Of a stretch of 64,000 nt of DNA, positions 17,489 to 26,219 are shown piece after piece. The DNA comes from Flavobacterium sp. 9R (GTDB lineage Bacteria; Bacteroidota; Bacteroidia; Flavobacteriales; Flavobacteriaceae), in the NCBI RefSeq assembly GCF_902506345.1, contig NZ_LR733413.1:1939683-2003682 (forward strand). Reading direction: 5' to 3'. The notes beneath the pieces were generated by a model that saw only the letters and a list, made by a program, of their open reading frames with translations, made no database searches and was not told the origin of the DNA. Numbering within the stretch: the first letter of the stretch is position 1; the number at the start of each line of letters is the position of its first letter. A program made the position numbers and the translations under genes.

Positions 17489-18301
17489 AAAAGTAAACGA
17501 AAAATTCCTCTAGTCGTAATTAGTGATGTGCACTTGGGCACGTATGGTTGCCAAGCCAAAGAATTACTACAATACCTCAAATCCATTCAACCGCAAATCT
17601 TAATTCTCAATGGCGATATTATCGATATGTGGAATTTCAGCAAAAGTTACTTTCCTGTGGCGCATATGAATGTTTTGAGACAAATCATAAAACTCTCCAA
17701 TTTAGGCACAAGAGTCATCTACATCACAGGAAATCACGATGAAGCCCTTCGTAAATATTCGGATTTTGTTTTAGGAAATTTTGAGTTGGTCGACAAATTG
17801 ATTTTAGAAATCGATGGCAAAAAAACGTGGTTCTTTCACGGTGATGTGTTTGATTCCTCCACCAGAGGCTACGCCAAAATTCTCGCTAAATTGGGTGGCA
17901 AAGGTTATGATTTGTTGATTCTAATCAATAGTTGCATCAATTGGTTTCGCGAATTGTTCGGTAAAGAAAAAAGAAGCTACTCCAAAACCATCAAAGACAG
18001 TGTAAAAAAAGCGGTAGCATTTATCAGTAATTTTGAAACTACAGCTGCTGAAATCGCTATAGAAAAAGGTTACAGTTACGTCGTTTGTGGGCACATTCAT
18101 AAACCCCAAATGAAAATAATGGAAAACGAACACGGACAAGTGACTTATCTCAACAGTGGTGATTGGGTCGAAAATCTAACCGCTTTAGAGTACAAAAAAG
18201 GAAAATGGAGTATCTACCAATACCTTAAAGAACATTACAAAGATGCCGACACTTCCGAAGAAAAAACAAACAACGACATCGTTGTCAAAATCCTATCCTA
18301 A
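17486..18301 (+). CDS. Metallophosphoesterase, UDP-2,3-diacylglucosamine diphosphatase-like
   Basis: Calcineurin-like two-metal phosphoesterase of 271 residues. All metal-site motifs are present: VISDVHLGTYG, LNGDIIDMWN, ITGNHDEALR, FFHGDVFD and VCGHIHKPQM. The arrangement resembles LpxH, which releases lipid X from UDP-2,3-diacylglucosamine in lipid A synthesis, and proteins of this type are commonly annotated so in Bacteroidota. The substrate is not proven from sequence. The gene is followed after 8 bases by a glycosyltransferase, so the pair probably acts on one envelope glycolipid pathway. A hairpin covers its start codon. Confidence 0.82.
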   Translation: MKSKRKIPLVVISDVHLGTYGCQAKELLQYLKSIQPQILILNGDIIDMWNFSKSYFPVAHMNVLRQIIKLSNLGTRVIYITGNHDEALRKYSDFVLGNFELVDKLILEIDGKKTWFFHGDVFDSSTRGYAKILAKLGGKGYDLLILINSCINWFRELFGKEKRSYSKTIKDSVKKAVAFISNFETTAAEIAIEKGYSYVVCGHIHKPQMKIMENEHGQVTYLNSGDWVENLTALEYKKGKWSIYQYLKEHYKDADTSEEKTNNDIVVKILS

Positions 18302-18309
18302 TCTGTAAA

Positions 18310-19341
18310 ATGAAAATATTCTACGCCATCCAAGCCACAGGAAACGGACACATTAGCAGAGCCATTCAACTCTACCCTTATCTGCAAAAATATGGCGAAG
18401 TTGACTTTCTCTTAAGCGGCACTTACGCTTCTTTAAATCCAAGCATTCCAATTAAATACAGAAGCAATGGATTAAGTCTTCATTACAGTCAATGTGGCGG
18501 ACTAGATTATTGGAATATTGCCAAAAAAGTAAAACCTAACCAAATCTACAAAGACGCTCGCTCGCTACCATTAGACCAATACGATGTCATCATCAATGAT
18601 TTTGATTCCATCACTTCATTGGCTTGTAAATTACAAAAAAAACACTCGGTATCTTTTGGTCATCAAGCCAGTTTCACCTCAAAACTAACCCCGCGACCCG
18701 AAAGAAAAGATGCCATTGGTGAATTAATTTTCAAACATTATGCGCCTGCTCCTCAAAACATAGGACTACATTTTGAGCGTTACGATGATTTCATTTTGCC
18801 ACCCATCATCAAAGATGAAATCTTACACGCTGAGCCTAAAAATGGCGGACACATTACCGTTTATCTTCCTTCTTTTCAAAAAGAGTGTTTAGAAAAAGCC
18901 TTCCATAAATTACCCAACGAGCACTTTCATTGGTTTTTGAGCGATGTCAAAACAAAGCATAGAGTCAAAAACATCACTTATTATCCTGTAGACCAAGCGC
19001 TGTTCAACAAAAGTGTAATCAAATGCCAAGGTATCATCACTGGTGGCGGATTTGAAACACCTTCGGAGGCGTTGTACCTACGCAAAAAAATCCTTTCCAT
19101 CCCCATTCGTAAACATTACGAGCAAGAATGCAACGCTGCCGCTTTAAAAAAAATGGGCATTCCTGTTATTTACGAAGTCGGTCAAGATTTCGATTTGATT
19201 ATAGAAAATTGGCTCACCTTGCCTATGAATTACCCCAAAATCGAGGCCAATGTCATTCCACACACTTTAGACTTCTTGTTTGACACCTATCCCCAAAAAC
19301 AAAACCGCCTCGAAATTAATCAAGACGGTCTTATCTATTAA
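18310..19341 (+). CDS. MJ1255/TIGR00661-type glycosyltransferase (MurG-like fold)
   Basis: GT-B-type glycosyltransferase of 343 residues. The N-terminus MKIFYAIQATGNGHISRAIQ carries the glycine-rich GxGH motif of MurG-like enzymes, and the C-terminal half has GIITGGGFETPSEALYL, the donor-sugar binding signature, and RKHYEQECNAAAL. No signal peptide or membrane anchor. The donor and acceptor are unknown. Its tight spacing (8 bases) with the LpxH-like phosphatase suggests a role in lipid or cell-surface glycan synthesis. Confidence 0.82.
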   Translation: MKIFYAIQATGNGHISRAIQLYPYLQKYGEVDFLLSGTYASLNPSIPIKYRSNGLSLHYSQCGGLDYWNIAKKVKPNQIYKDARSLPLDQYDVIINDFDSITSLACKLQKKHSVSFGHQASFTSKLTPRPERKDAIGELIFKHYAPAPQNIGLHFERYDDFILPPIIKDEILHAEPKNGGHITVYLPSFQKECLEKAFHKLPNEHFHWFLSDVKTKHRVKNITYYPVDQALFNKSVIKCQGIITGGGFETPSEALYLRKKILSIPIRKHYEQECNAAALKKMGIPVIYEVGQDFDLIIENWLTLPMNYPKIEANVIPHTLDFLFDTYPQKQNRLEINQDGLIY

Positions 19342-19382
19342 AGTTTTTAGGAGCAGAAAAAATAGGCACTCTGGTTGTCATC

Positions 19383-19456
19383 GTCCCGCTATCCGCTACA
19401 ATCTCTAGACTCGTTTGGTCACGAGTCTAGAGGATTTTCACTGCTATCGGGGCTAG
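19383..19456 (-). repeat. Dispersed hairpin element, copy 4 (short form)
   Basis: Read on the minus strand it begins CTAGCCCCGATAGCAGTG and ends TTGTAGCGGATAGCGGGAC, diverged versions of the ends of copies 1-3 (TAGCCCAGATGG and TTGTAGTGGATAGCTGG in copy 3). The centre is a perfect 12-base hairpin, CTCTAGACTCGT (19403-19414) / ACGAGTCTAGAG (19421-19432), with a 6-base loop. It sits between convergent 3' ends and could also serve as a terminator for one of the two genes. Confidence 0.8.
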
Positions 19457-19497
19457 AGAGCCACAACATTCTTTCTTGCCTTCAATTTTATTTTGAA

Positions 19498-21642
19498 CTA
19501 TTTTACGATAGTCATTTCATCAATAATATTTTGAGCTCCAGCATATTTGTCAATAATCCAAAGCACAAAACGAATATCTAAGTTGATGGTTCTTTGCAAT
19601 TTTTTATCAAAAATAACATCACCTGCCATTGCTTCAATGTTACCATCAAAAGCAACACCAATCAACTCTCCCTTTCCGTTCAATACTGGAGAACCTGAGT
19701 TTCCTCCTGTAATATCAGTATCTGTCAAGAAATTTACTGGCATATACCCTGCTTTGTCAGCATACTGACCAAAATCTTTGGCTTTGTTCAACTCTAATAA
19801 ACGAGAAGGCAAATCAAACTCAGCGTCACCCGCTTTGTATTTGTTTACCATTCCTGTCATAGTGGTGTAATTGTTAATTTTGGCATCGTTACGTTTGTCA
19901 GCAGGCAAAGCACGAACTTTTCCGTAAGTCAAACGCAAAGTAGAATTCGCATCTGGATACTGAATCGTATTCAATTTTGATTCTCTCAAACCTTCCACCA
20001 ATTTACGGAAAGCGATAGCAAAATCATCATCAGCTTTGGCTTGTTCTGGCGATTTCGCTCTGATTTTGGTCATCAAATCATTAGAAATAACATACAAAGG
20101 GTCGTTAGTAATAGTTTCAACTTTAGGCTCTTTCAAAAACGCTAGCACTGCATCTTTCGAAGTAAAAATACTAGAAGTTACCGCCTTGTGTACATCATTG
20201 GTAAAATCACCATTATTCGCCGCTTTCATTTCAGCCACTTTTGGTGCCAAACCATATTCTGCAGCTTTTGCAGCATACAAATTCAATTGTGCTGTCAATA
20301 CTTCTTTTTCAAGAGGTGCGTACAAACTTCCGTAAGCGCCATCAATTGCTGAAGTTAATCTTGGCAACATTTCGGCTCTCTTTGCTTCGTTTTCTTTAGC
20401 ATAAGCGATTAAACCATTTCCTAAACTAGCAGGCAAAGTTCCGTAAGTCGCAGTACGCAATAATTGTGTCAAATAGTTATCGTGACGAGATTTTAAGTTG
20501 GTTTGCGCATAGTAGTTATTGATTGTAGCAATAACGTCTCCGTATTTCGCTTTGTTTTCAGCTTTGTTAGCCCAAGCGTTAAATTTAGCTTCTTCTTTCG
20601 TTTTGGTTTGAGCCGTTTTAGCTTTAGTCAAAGCATCAATCATCCCTTGACGGTTTTTCCAATAGTTAGCAGTAGACGCATATTTAGAAGCATATTGTAA
20701 GTTTACAGTAGCATCTTTAGTCATAAACTTTTTCATGTTGTCCATTCCTGTTTTGGCGCCTTCTACCCAAGCAGGATAAGCATACTTCACGTTTTGATCA
20801 ATTCCATTAGCTGGCATCCATCTGTTAGTACGACCAGGATAACCTAAAATCATAGCATAATCGTTTTCTTGCACTCCTTTTAAGCTTATTGGTAAATAAT
20901 GCTTAGGTTGCAACGGCACATTATCTTTAGAATACTCTGCTGGATTACCGTCTTTATCCGCATACACTCTAAACATAGAAAAATCGGCTGTGTGACGTGG
21001 CCATTCCCAGTTGTCAGTGTCTCCACCAAATTTACCTAAACTCTCCGTTGGAGTTCCTACCAAACGAACATCTTTGTAGTCTTGGTACACAAAATAGTAG
21101 TACTCATTTCCTTGAAAAAAAGGACGAACAGAAACGGTATATTTTCCGCCTTCACTGTTTTCTTTTTCAATCAAAGCCATTTCTTGTTGAATCGCTTTGT
21201 TACGCTCAGTTTCAGTCATTTTATCATTTACTTTTGATAAAATACGTTTAGAAACATCATCCATACGCACAAAGAAACGAACGAACAACGACTTTGGTTT
21301 TAGCTCTTGACTTTTGTCTTTGGCCCAAAATCCGTTTTTCAAATAGTTATTTTGTTCTGTTGACAATTCTGCAATCGCATCATACCCGCAGTGGTGATTG
21401 GTTAAAACTAGACCTTGTTTTGAAACAATTTCAGCAGTACATCCGCCATTGAATTGCACAATTGCATCTTTCAAACTGTGGTGGTTGATACTGTAAATTT
21501 CTTCGGCTGTCAATTGCAAGCCCATTTTTTCCATATCTCTATGGTTTAATCTTTCGATGAACATCAAGAACCACATTCCTTCATCTGCTTTTACAGGAAA
21601 AGCCATAAGGCATAAGGTCAAGAATAAGACAATCTTTTTCAT
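19498..21642 (-). CDS. S46-family dipeptidyl-peptidase (DPP7/DPP11 type)
   Basis: Periplasmic serine exopeptidase of 714 residues that releases N-terminal dipeptides. Signal peptide MKKIVLFLTLCLMAFPVKA; catalytic His in LTNHHCGYDAI; nucleophilic Ser in TGGNSGSPVLNGKG. The long helical domain between them is typical of S46. Eighteen residues after the catalytic Ser there is Gly (AFDGN). This is the position that is Gly in DPP7 (hydrophobic P1) and Arg in DPP11 (acidic P1), so DPP7-like specificity is inferred. The ATG at 21640-21642 begins the signal peptide. Role: peptide and amino-acid nutrition, together with the M3 and DUF885 peptidases in this window. Confidence 0.94.
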   Translation of the reverse strand: MKKIVLFLTLCLMAFPVKADEGMWFLMFIERLNHRDMEKMGLQLTAEEIYSINHHSLKDAIVQFNGGCTAEIVSKQGLVLTNHHCGYDAIAELSTEQNNYLKNGFWAKDKSQELKPKSLFVRFFVRMDDVSKRILSKVNDKMTETERNKAIQQEMALIEKENSEGGKYTVSVRPFFQGNEYYYFVYQDYKDVRLVGTPTESLGKFGGDTDNWEWPRHTADFSMFRVYADKDGNPAEYSKDNVPLQPKHYLPISLKGVQENDYAMILGYPGRTNRWMPANGIDQNVKYAYPAWVEGAKTGMDNMKKFMTKDATVNLQYASKYASTANYWKNRQGMIDALTKAKTAQTKTKEEAKFNAWANKAENKAKYGDVIATINNYYAQTNLKSRHDNYLTQLLRTATYGTLPASLGNGLIAYAKENEAKRAEMLPRLTSAIDGAYGSLYAPLEKEVLTAQLNLYAAKAAEYGLAPKVAEMKAANNGDFTNDVHKAVTSSIFTSKDAVLAFLKEPKVETITNDPLYVISNDLMTKIRAKSPEQAKADDDFAIAFRKLVEGLRESKLNTIQYPDANSTLRLTYGKVRALPADKRNDAKINNYTTMTGMVNKYKAGDAEFDLPSRLLELNKAKDFGQYADKAGYMPVNFLTDTDITGGNSGSPVLNGKGELIGVAFDGNIEAMAGDVIFDKKLQRTINLDIRFVLWIIDKYAGAQNIIDEMTIVK

Positions 21643-21766
21643 ATAGGTAAATATTTATTTTAGCATTGCGAATATAAGTCATTTTCGCATTTTAAACGAC
21701 TTTTGATATTCCAAATCACATTTTACATTCTCTTAATTAACTTAATTTTATGAATTTTATAAAACA

Positions 21767-21800
21767 AAAAAAGGTGCTCTTTTTCAAGAACACCTTTTAT
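21767..21800 (-). terminator. Terminator of obg
   Basis: Stem AAAGGTGCTC / GAACACCTTT (one mismatch) with T-rich loop, flanked by A-run on the plus strand, that is a U-run for minus-strand transcription. It lies 18 bases after the obg stop. Confidence 0.82.
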
Positions 21801-21817
21801 ATTTGAATGAAAAGAGA

Positions 21818-22819
21818 TTATTCGTTCAACATTTTCCATAATTTATCTTTCAATTCGGTCAAACCTTGTTGGGCGACTGATGAAATGAACATATAAGGAA
21901 CGTCTTTGAACTTAACATCTAATTCTGCTTTTAGTTCTGCTTTTAATTCGTCATCGAGCATATCGATTTTAGAAATAACCAACAAACGTTCTTTGTCTAA
22001 CATCTCTGGATTGTATTTGGTCAATTCGTTAACCAAAATATCGTATTCCGCTTTGATATCTGGCGTATCTACTGGAACCAAGAACAACAGCGTAGAATTT
22101 CTCTCGATGTGACGCAAGAAATAATGCCCTAACCCTTTTCCTTCAGCAGCACCTTCTATAATACCAGGAATATCAGCAATTACAAACGACTGATAATCGC
22201 GATAGGCTACAATTCCTAAATTGGGTTTTAAAGTCGTAAACGGATAATCCGCAATTTTTGGTTTTGCAGAAGTTAACACAGACAATAAAGTCGATTTTCC
22301 TGCATTTGGAAATCCTACTAAACCAACGTCCGCCAAAACTTTCAGCTCAAGAATCACATCCATTTCAACACCAGGTAAACCTGGTTGCGCATACCTTGGG
22401 GTTTGGTTGGTCGAACTACGGAAATGCCAGTTACCTAATCCACCTTTACCTCCTCGAGAAAGAATTTGTTTCTCACCATCTTCGGTAATTTCAAAGAGTG
22501 TTTCACCAGTTTCTTTATCTTTTACCACTGTTCCCAAAGGAACTTCAATATATTTATCTTCTCCATCAGCACCCGTACTTCTATCGCCACCACCATCTCC
22601 ACCGTGACCCGCTTTGATGTGACGTGCAAATTTTAGATGAAATAATGTCCAAAGTCCTTTATTACCTACTAGATAAATGTGTCCTCCTCGACCTCCATCT
22701 CCACCATCTGGCCCACCGTATTGTATAAATTTCTCTCTGTGCAAATGCGTAGAACCTTTTCCACCTTTACCCGATGAAACAAATATTTTTACGTAATCTA
22801 CAAAATTTCCTTCTGTCAT
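21818..22819 (-). CDS. obg: Obg/CgtA GTPase
   Basis: Essential GTPase linked to 50S maturation and stress control, 333 residues. Residues 1-158 form the Gly-rich Obg fold ([37 protein letters not shown]). The G domain follows, with G1 [12 protein letters not shown]3 [16 protein letters not shown] and G4 ISKID. The C-terminal OCT extension is absent, as in many Bacteroidota. It is preceded upstream by a short spacer and the CNNM-like gene (its neighbour at 22906) on the same strand. Confidence 0.97.
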   Translation of the reverse strand: MTEGNFVDYVKIFVSSGKGGKGSTHLHREKFIQYGGPDGGDGGRGGHIYLVGNKGLWTLFHLKFARHIKAGHGGDGGGDRSTGADGEDKYIEVPLGTVVKDKETGETLFEITEDGEKQILSRGGKGGLGNWHFRSSTNQTPRYAQPGLPGVEMDVILELKVLADVGLVGFPNAGKSTLLSVLTSAKPKIADYPFTTLKPNLGIVAYRDYQSFVIADIPGIIEGAAEGKGLGHYFLRHIERNSTLLFLVPVDTPDIKAEYDILVNELTKYNPEMLDKERLLVISKIDMLDDELKAELKAELDVKFKDVPYMFISSVAQQGLTELKDKLWKMLNE

Positions 22820-22905
22820 TTTTTCTTGTATAAAAGTCTAAAAGTCTAAAGGTTTAAATTTGTTCTGAGAACCAACAACATTAAACATTTAAACCCTAAA
22901 CCAAA

Positions 22906-24180
22906 TTAACCATTTAAGGCTTTCACCATTACTTTATCTATCTTAACCCCATCCATATCAATAACTTCTAGCTCAAACTTTTGCCAAATCAATTTTTCTC
23001 CTTGTTTTGGAATACGAGACAATTCGGTCATTATCAAACCACTCACCGTGGTTACTTCATAATCATTAATTAATTCATCTAACTCAAAAAAGGTTAAGAA
23101 ATCGTGTAATGAATAATGTCCATCAACTAACCAAGAGCCATCTTCTCTTTCTATTAATTGAAAATCATCTTTATAAAACTCAGAAGCATCACCTACTAAA
23201 GCTTCTAAAATATCATTTAAGGTAATCACCCCTTGAAAATCACCATACTCATCAGAAACAAAGGCGTAATGGATACCTGTTTTTTTGAAATTCTCTAAAG
23301 CCGTGTAAGCGGTAGTTTGTTCCATAATAAAAGGTGCCTCGGTCATAATATCCGCCAAATTGAAACTATCATTTTCAAAATTAGAGAATATGTTTTTTAA
23401 GTTGACCACGCCTACTATGTCGTCAAAATTCTCGCCATAAACTGGATAAATGGAATGCAGTTCTTTCAACATTAACTGCCTTACTTGTTCTTTGTTGGCA
23501 TTAAATGGCAAGAAAACTACAGACTTACGGTGCGTCATTAAGGAGTTGACTTTTCGGTCACCAATATGAAAAACGCGCTCTACAATATCTTGTTCAATTT
23601 CTTGTACTTCGCCTCCTTCAGTTCCTTCTTTGATAATGGCTTTGATTTCTTCCTCGGTTACTTTACCGTCTGCCGTAGGTTTGATTTGCAAAAGGTCTAA
23701 AATAGCATCTGTAGAAGATGTAAGTAACCATATAAATGGAGCCGTGATTATCGAAATAAATTTCATTGGCATCGCTACAGTCTTTGCAATAGACTCTGGG
23801 TGGTTGAGACCAATTCTTTTGGGCAACAATTCGCCTAATACTAAAGAGAAAAAGGTAAGAACGACCACCACAATCCCTACTGCAATGGAGTGGGCATAGG
23901 GTTGAAAAACTTGATAGCTTTGTATAAAAAGCTCTACATCTTTGGTGATTTTATCTCCAGAATAAATACCTGTCAAAATACCAATTAGGGTGATTCCTAT
24001 TTGTACGGTTGACAAAAACTTATTGGGAGAATTGGCTAAATCTAATGCTGTTTTTGCACTTTTATTTCCTTTTTTTGCTGCTGTTTCTAATCTATTTTTC
24101 CTTGCTGAAATCAATGCGATTTCTGACATAGAGAAAACGCCATTTAAGAGTATTAGAAAAAAGATAATCAGTATTTCCAA
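22906..24180 (-). CDS. CNNM/CorC-like membrane protein (DUF21 + CBS pair + CorC_HlyC)
   Basis: A 424-residue membrane protein. DUF21 transmembrane domain about 1-190 (LNGVFSMSEIALISARKNRL; TFFSLVLGELLPKRIGL), two CBS domains about 205-330 (VNSLMTHRKSVVFLPF; YAFVSDEYGDFQGVITLNDI) and the C-terminal CorC_HlyC domain about 345-420. Relatives are implicated in magnesium or cobalt efflux; the name hemolysin is historical. The frame has no ATG at its beginning. A TTG at 24178-24180 supplies the first membrane helix, and the first internal ATG (in FSMSEIAL) would cut it off, so an unusual TTG start is favoured. It is separated from adk by repeat copy 2. Confidence 0.88.
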   Translation of the reverse strand: MEILIIFFLILLNGVFSMSEIALISARKNRLETAAKKGNKSAKTALDLANSPNKFLSTVQIGITLIGILTGIYSGDKITKDVELFIQSYQVFQPYAHSIAVGIVVVVLTFFSLVLGELLPKRIGLNHPESIAKTVAMPMKFISIITAPFIWLLTSSTDAILDLLQIKPTADGKVTEEEIKAIIKEGTEGGEVQEIEQDIVERVFHIGDRKVNSLMTHRKSVVFLPFNANKEQVRQLMLKELHSIYPVYGENFDDIVGVVNLKNIFSNFENDSFNLADIMTEAPFIMEQTTAYTALENFKKTGIHYAFVSDEYGDFQGVITLNDILEALVGDASEFYKDDFQLIEREDGSWLVDGHYSLHDFLTFFELDELINDYEVTTVSGLIMTELSRIPKQGEKLIWQKFELEVIDMDGVKIDKVMVKALNG

Positions 24181-24208
24181 TTTTATGTTTGTTAGTTAAA
24201 CTTCTTTT

Positions 24209-24349
24209 TAGCCCAGATGGAAGAGAAAAGCCCGGACTATTGTGGTTTAGTTTTTGTAAGTAGCGCTAAGCGACTAAAAGAAGCTTGGGCGATGCTTTAC
24301 AAAAACAAACCACAAGAGGAGGACTTGTAACGTACAGCTGGAAATGCTT
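24209..24349 (+). repeat. Dispersed hairpin element, copy 2
   Basis: Starts TTAGCCCAGATGGAAGAG and ends GGACTTGTAACGTACAGCTGG, with the central GCGACTAAAAGAAGCT. Its variable arms TGTGGTTTAGTTTTTGTAA and TTACAAAAACAAACCACA are nearly perfect complements and differ from those of copies 1 and 3. It fills the whole spacer between adk and the CNNM-like gene and touches the adk stop codon, so it is probably transcribed as part of the adk message (antisense relative to copy 1). Confidence 0.88.
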
Positions 24350-24922
24350 CTATAAATTATCGATAACTTGTGTAAGTCTTTCGGTAATTTCTTGAATACT
24401 TCCTATACCATCTACAGCGTGAAATTTGTTTTGCGCCTTATAATAATCCATCAAAGGAGCAGTTTTTTCATTGTATTCTTGGTAACGGTTTCTGATTTTT
24501 TCTTCGTCTTGGTCGTCTACTCTACCACTCGTTTTTCCTCTTTCAAGCAAACGTGCCACTAGTACTTCGTCATCAGCTTCTAGTGCAACAGTAGCGGTTA
24601 CTTGGCTACCGATAGTTGGCAAAAAGGCATCTAATGCTTCGGCTTGAGAGATAGTTCTTGGGTATCCATCGAACAAAATTCCATTGGCATCCAAATTTTT
24701 GTTTACTTCGTCAATTAGCATTTTGGTAGTTAATTCATCTGGTACTAAATCTCCTGCGTCCATAAAAACACGAGCTTGTTTTCCTAACTCGGTATCATTT
24801 TTCAGGTTATAACGAAATACATCTCCTGTAGAAATGTGAACTAATTGGTATTTTTCTTTTAGGAATTCTGCTTGAGTTCCTTTTCCTGCACCTGGTTTCC
24901 CAAATAAAACAATGTTAATCAT
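24350..24922 (-). CDS. adk: Adenylate kinase
   Basis: Interconverts ATP + AMP and 2 ADP; 190 residues, the short form. P-loop FGKPGAGKGTQAEFL near the N-terminus, the AMP-site motif FDGYPRTISQAEAL, and a short LID (LLERGKTSGRVDDQDEEKI) without zinc cysteines. It lies downstream of hpt on the same strand (69-base gap), a purine-nucleotide grouping, and its stop codon abuts a dispersed hairpin element. Confidence 0.97.
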   Translation of the reverse strand: MINIVLFGKPGAGKGTQAEFLKEKYQLVHISTGDVFRYNLKNDTELGKQARVFMDAGDLVPDELTTKMLIDEVNKNLDANGILFDGYPRTISQAEALDAFLPTIGSQVTATVALEADDEVLVARLLERGKTSGRVDDQDEEKIRNRYQEYNEKTAPLMDYYKAQNKFHAVDGIGSIQEITERLTQVIDNL

Positions 24923-24991
24923 TTTTGTAATTTTAAAAGTGGCAACCTTATGGTTAAAGATTACCTTTTAATTAGTTATAGTAAATTTTAG

Positions 24992-25522
24992 TTATTCGCT
25001 TAGCTGATATACTTCGGATAGGTTTCTTCCCAATCCATCATAATCTAGACCGTAGCCAACGATGAATTTGTTTGGAATTCGGATGCCGATATAATCAATT
25101 TTAATATCTTGCTTGTAGGCTTCGGGCTTAAAGAAAAGCGTGGCAATTTTGAAATGCTTTACATTTTGACTTTTGAACAATTCTTTTAGCTCTACCAAAG
25201 TATTTCCGGTGTCTACAATATCTTCAAGAATCACAACTGACCTCCCTGAAAGGTCTTGATTCAAACCTATTAATTGTTTTACATTCTCTGTTGAAGAAGT
25301 TCCTTCATAAGAAGCCATCTTAATAAAGGTGATTTCACAAGGTTTTTTGTATTTTTTCATCAAATCTGAAACCACCATAAATGACCCATTCAAAACTCCA
25401 ACAAAAACAGGAGTTTCATCGGCAAAATCGTCTTGAATTTGAGCCGCTAATTTGGTAATAGCAAAATCAATTTCGTTAGCAGAAATAAACGGAACAAATT
25501 GTTTATCGTGAAGTTGTATCAT
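24992..25522 (-). CDS. hpt: Hypoxanthine phosphoribosyltransferase
   Basis: Purine salvage enzyme of 176 residues that forms IMP or GMP from hypoxanthine or guanine and PRPP. The PRPP-binding loop VVILEDIVDTGNTL is intact. Flanking family motifs are FVGVLNGSFMVVSDL at the N-terminal side and KFIVGYGLDYDGLGRNL at the C-terminal side. The ATG at 25520-25522 is chosen because a longer frame upstream would run across the promoter -7 element. The next gene on this strand is adk, so the pair is probably one purine operon. Confidence 0.95.
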   Translation of the reverse strand: MIQLHDKQFVPFISANEIDFAITKLAAQIQDDFADETPVFVGVLNGSFMVVSDLMKKYKKPCEITFIKMASYEGTSSTENVKQLIGLNQDLSGRSVVILEDIVDTGNTLVELKELFKSQNVKHFKIATLFFKPEAYKQDIKIDYIGIRIPNKFIVGYGLDYDGLGRNLSEVYQLSE

Positions 25523-25546
25523 TATTTTTAGGTTTAAAATAATGCG

Positions 25547-25554
25547 CAAAGATA
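25547..25554 (-). promoter_or_regulatory. -7 element of the hpt promoter (TAtcTTTG)
   Basis: TATCTTTG on the minus strand, 24 bases before the hpt ATG. It shares a short divergent spacer with the promoter of the plus-strand gene at 25621. Confidence 0.75.
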
Positions 25555-25587
25555 CAGAATTCGGATTTGACATTTAACAATTGATTT

Positions 25588-25595
25588 TAAATTTG
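25588..25595 (+). promoter_or_regulatory. -7 element for the gene at 25621 (TAaaTTTG)
   Basis: TAAATTTG with a TTG at 25567-25569, 18 bases upstream. The ATG of the downstream gene is 25 bases away. Confidence 0.65.
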
Positions 25596-25620
25596 TATTT
25601 TTAAATTAAAACCATCCAAT

Positions 25621-26166
25621 ATGAGCGCTGAACTGTTGTCCCATCTAGATTATGTAAGTGGTTATCGAGACAAAAGAGTGCTGGCGGCACAATTTGTTTT
25701 GAACCATCCCGCTCATTTTGAAGAATTACTACACCTTTGCTTTGCTATTGAAGATGAAAAGTCATACAAAGCCTGTTGGGTTTTGGAACAAGTGACTTAT
25801 AGTCAACTAGAATGGCTGCAACCGCATTTGGATTTTTTTTGTTCGCATTTAAATCAACTCAACAATGAAAGTGCGATTCGTCCAGTCGCCAAAGTAATAC
25901 AGTTATTGGTTGAAAATCATTTTAAAAAGAACACCATAAAACTAAGCCCAAAACAACTAGAGCAAATAACAGAATGCTGCTTTGATTGGCTGATTTCTGA
26001 CACTAAAGTAGCCGCCAAATGCTATTGCATTCGCACGCTATTTGTACAAGGAAAATCGAATGATTGGATTTATCAGGAGTTACAAATTATAATCGAAAAA
26101 GATTATCCTGCTCAATCCGCAGCCTACAAGGCAGTTTCGAGAGCCATTTTGAGGAAAATAAAATAG
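25621..26166 (+). CDS. Helical-repeat protein of unknown function
   Basis: Family not recognised with certainty. The 181-residue cytosolic protein has no signal peptide or membrane segment. It is predicted all-helical, with HEAT-like pairs of amphipathic helices (HFEELLHLCFAIEDEKSYKA, then QLEWLQPHLDFFCSHLNQL, and CFDWLISDTKVAAKCYCIRT), and is rich in Cys and Trp. It is divergent from hpt and lies 53 bases upstream of purK, so it sits in a purine neighbourhood. Short proteins like this are sometimes labelled adenylosuccinate lyase in databases, but no lyase signature is visible. Confidence 0.75.
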   Translation: MSAELLSHLDYVSGYRDKRVLAAQFVLNHPAHFEELLHLCFAIEDEKSYKACWVLEQVTYSQLEWLQPHLDFFCSHLNQLNNESAIRPVAKVIQLLVENHFKKNTIKLSPKQLEQITECCFDWLISDTKVAAKCYCIRTLFVQGKSNDWIYQELQIIIEKDYPAQSAAYKAVSRAILRKIK

Positions 26167-26191
26167 CATTTTCGGTTTCAATCATTATAAG

Positions 26192-26199
26192 TATCTTTG
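26192..26199 (+). promoter_or_regulatory. -7 element of the purK promoter (TAtcTTTG)
   Basis: TATCTTTG 20 bases before the purK ATG. It rules out the longer in-frame extension of purK that begins inside the preceding gene. Confidence 0.75.
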
Positions 26200-26219
26200 C
26201 CGTTTACAAACACACAACC

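Noticed and set aside
25523..25573. Longer N-terminus of hpt
   Set aside because: It crosses the promoter -7 element, and the family begins at MIQLHD.
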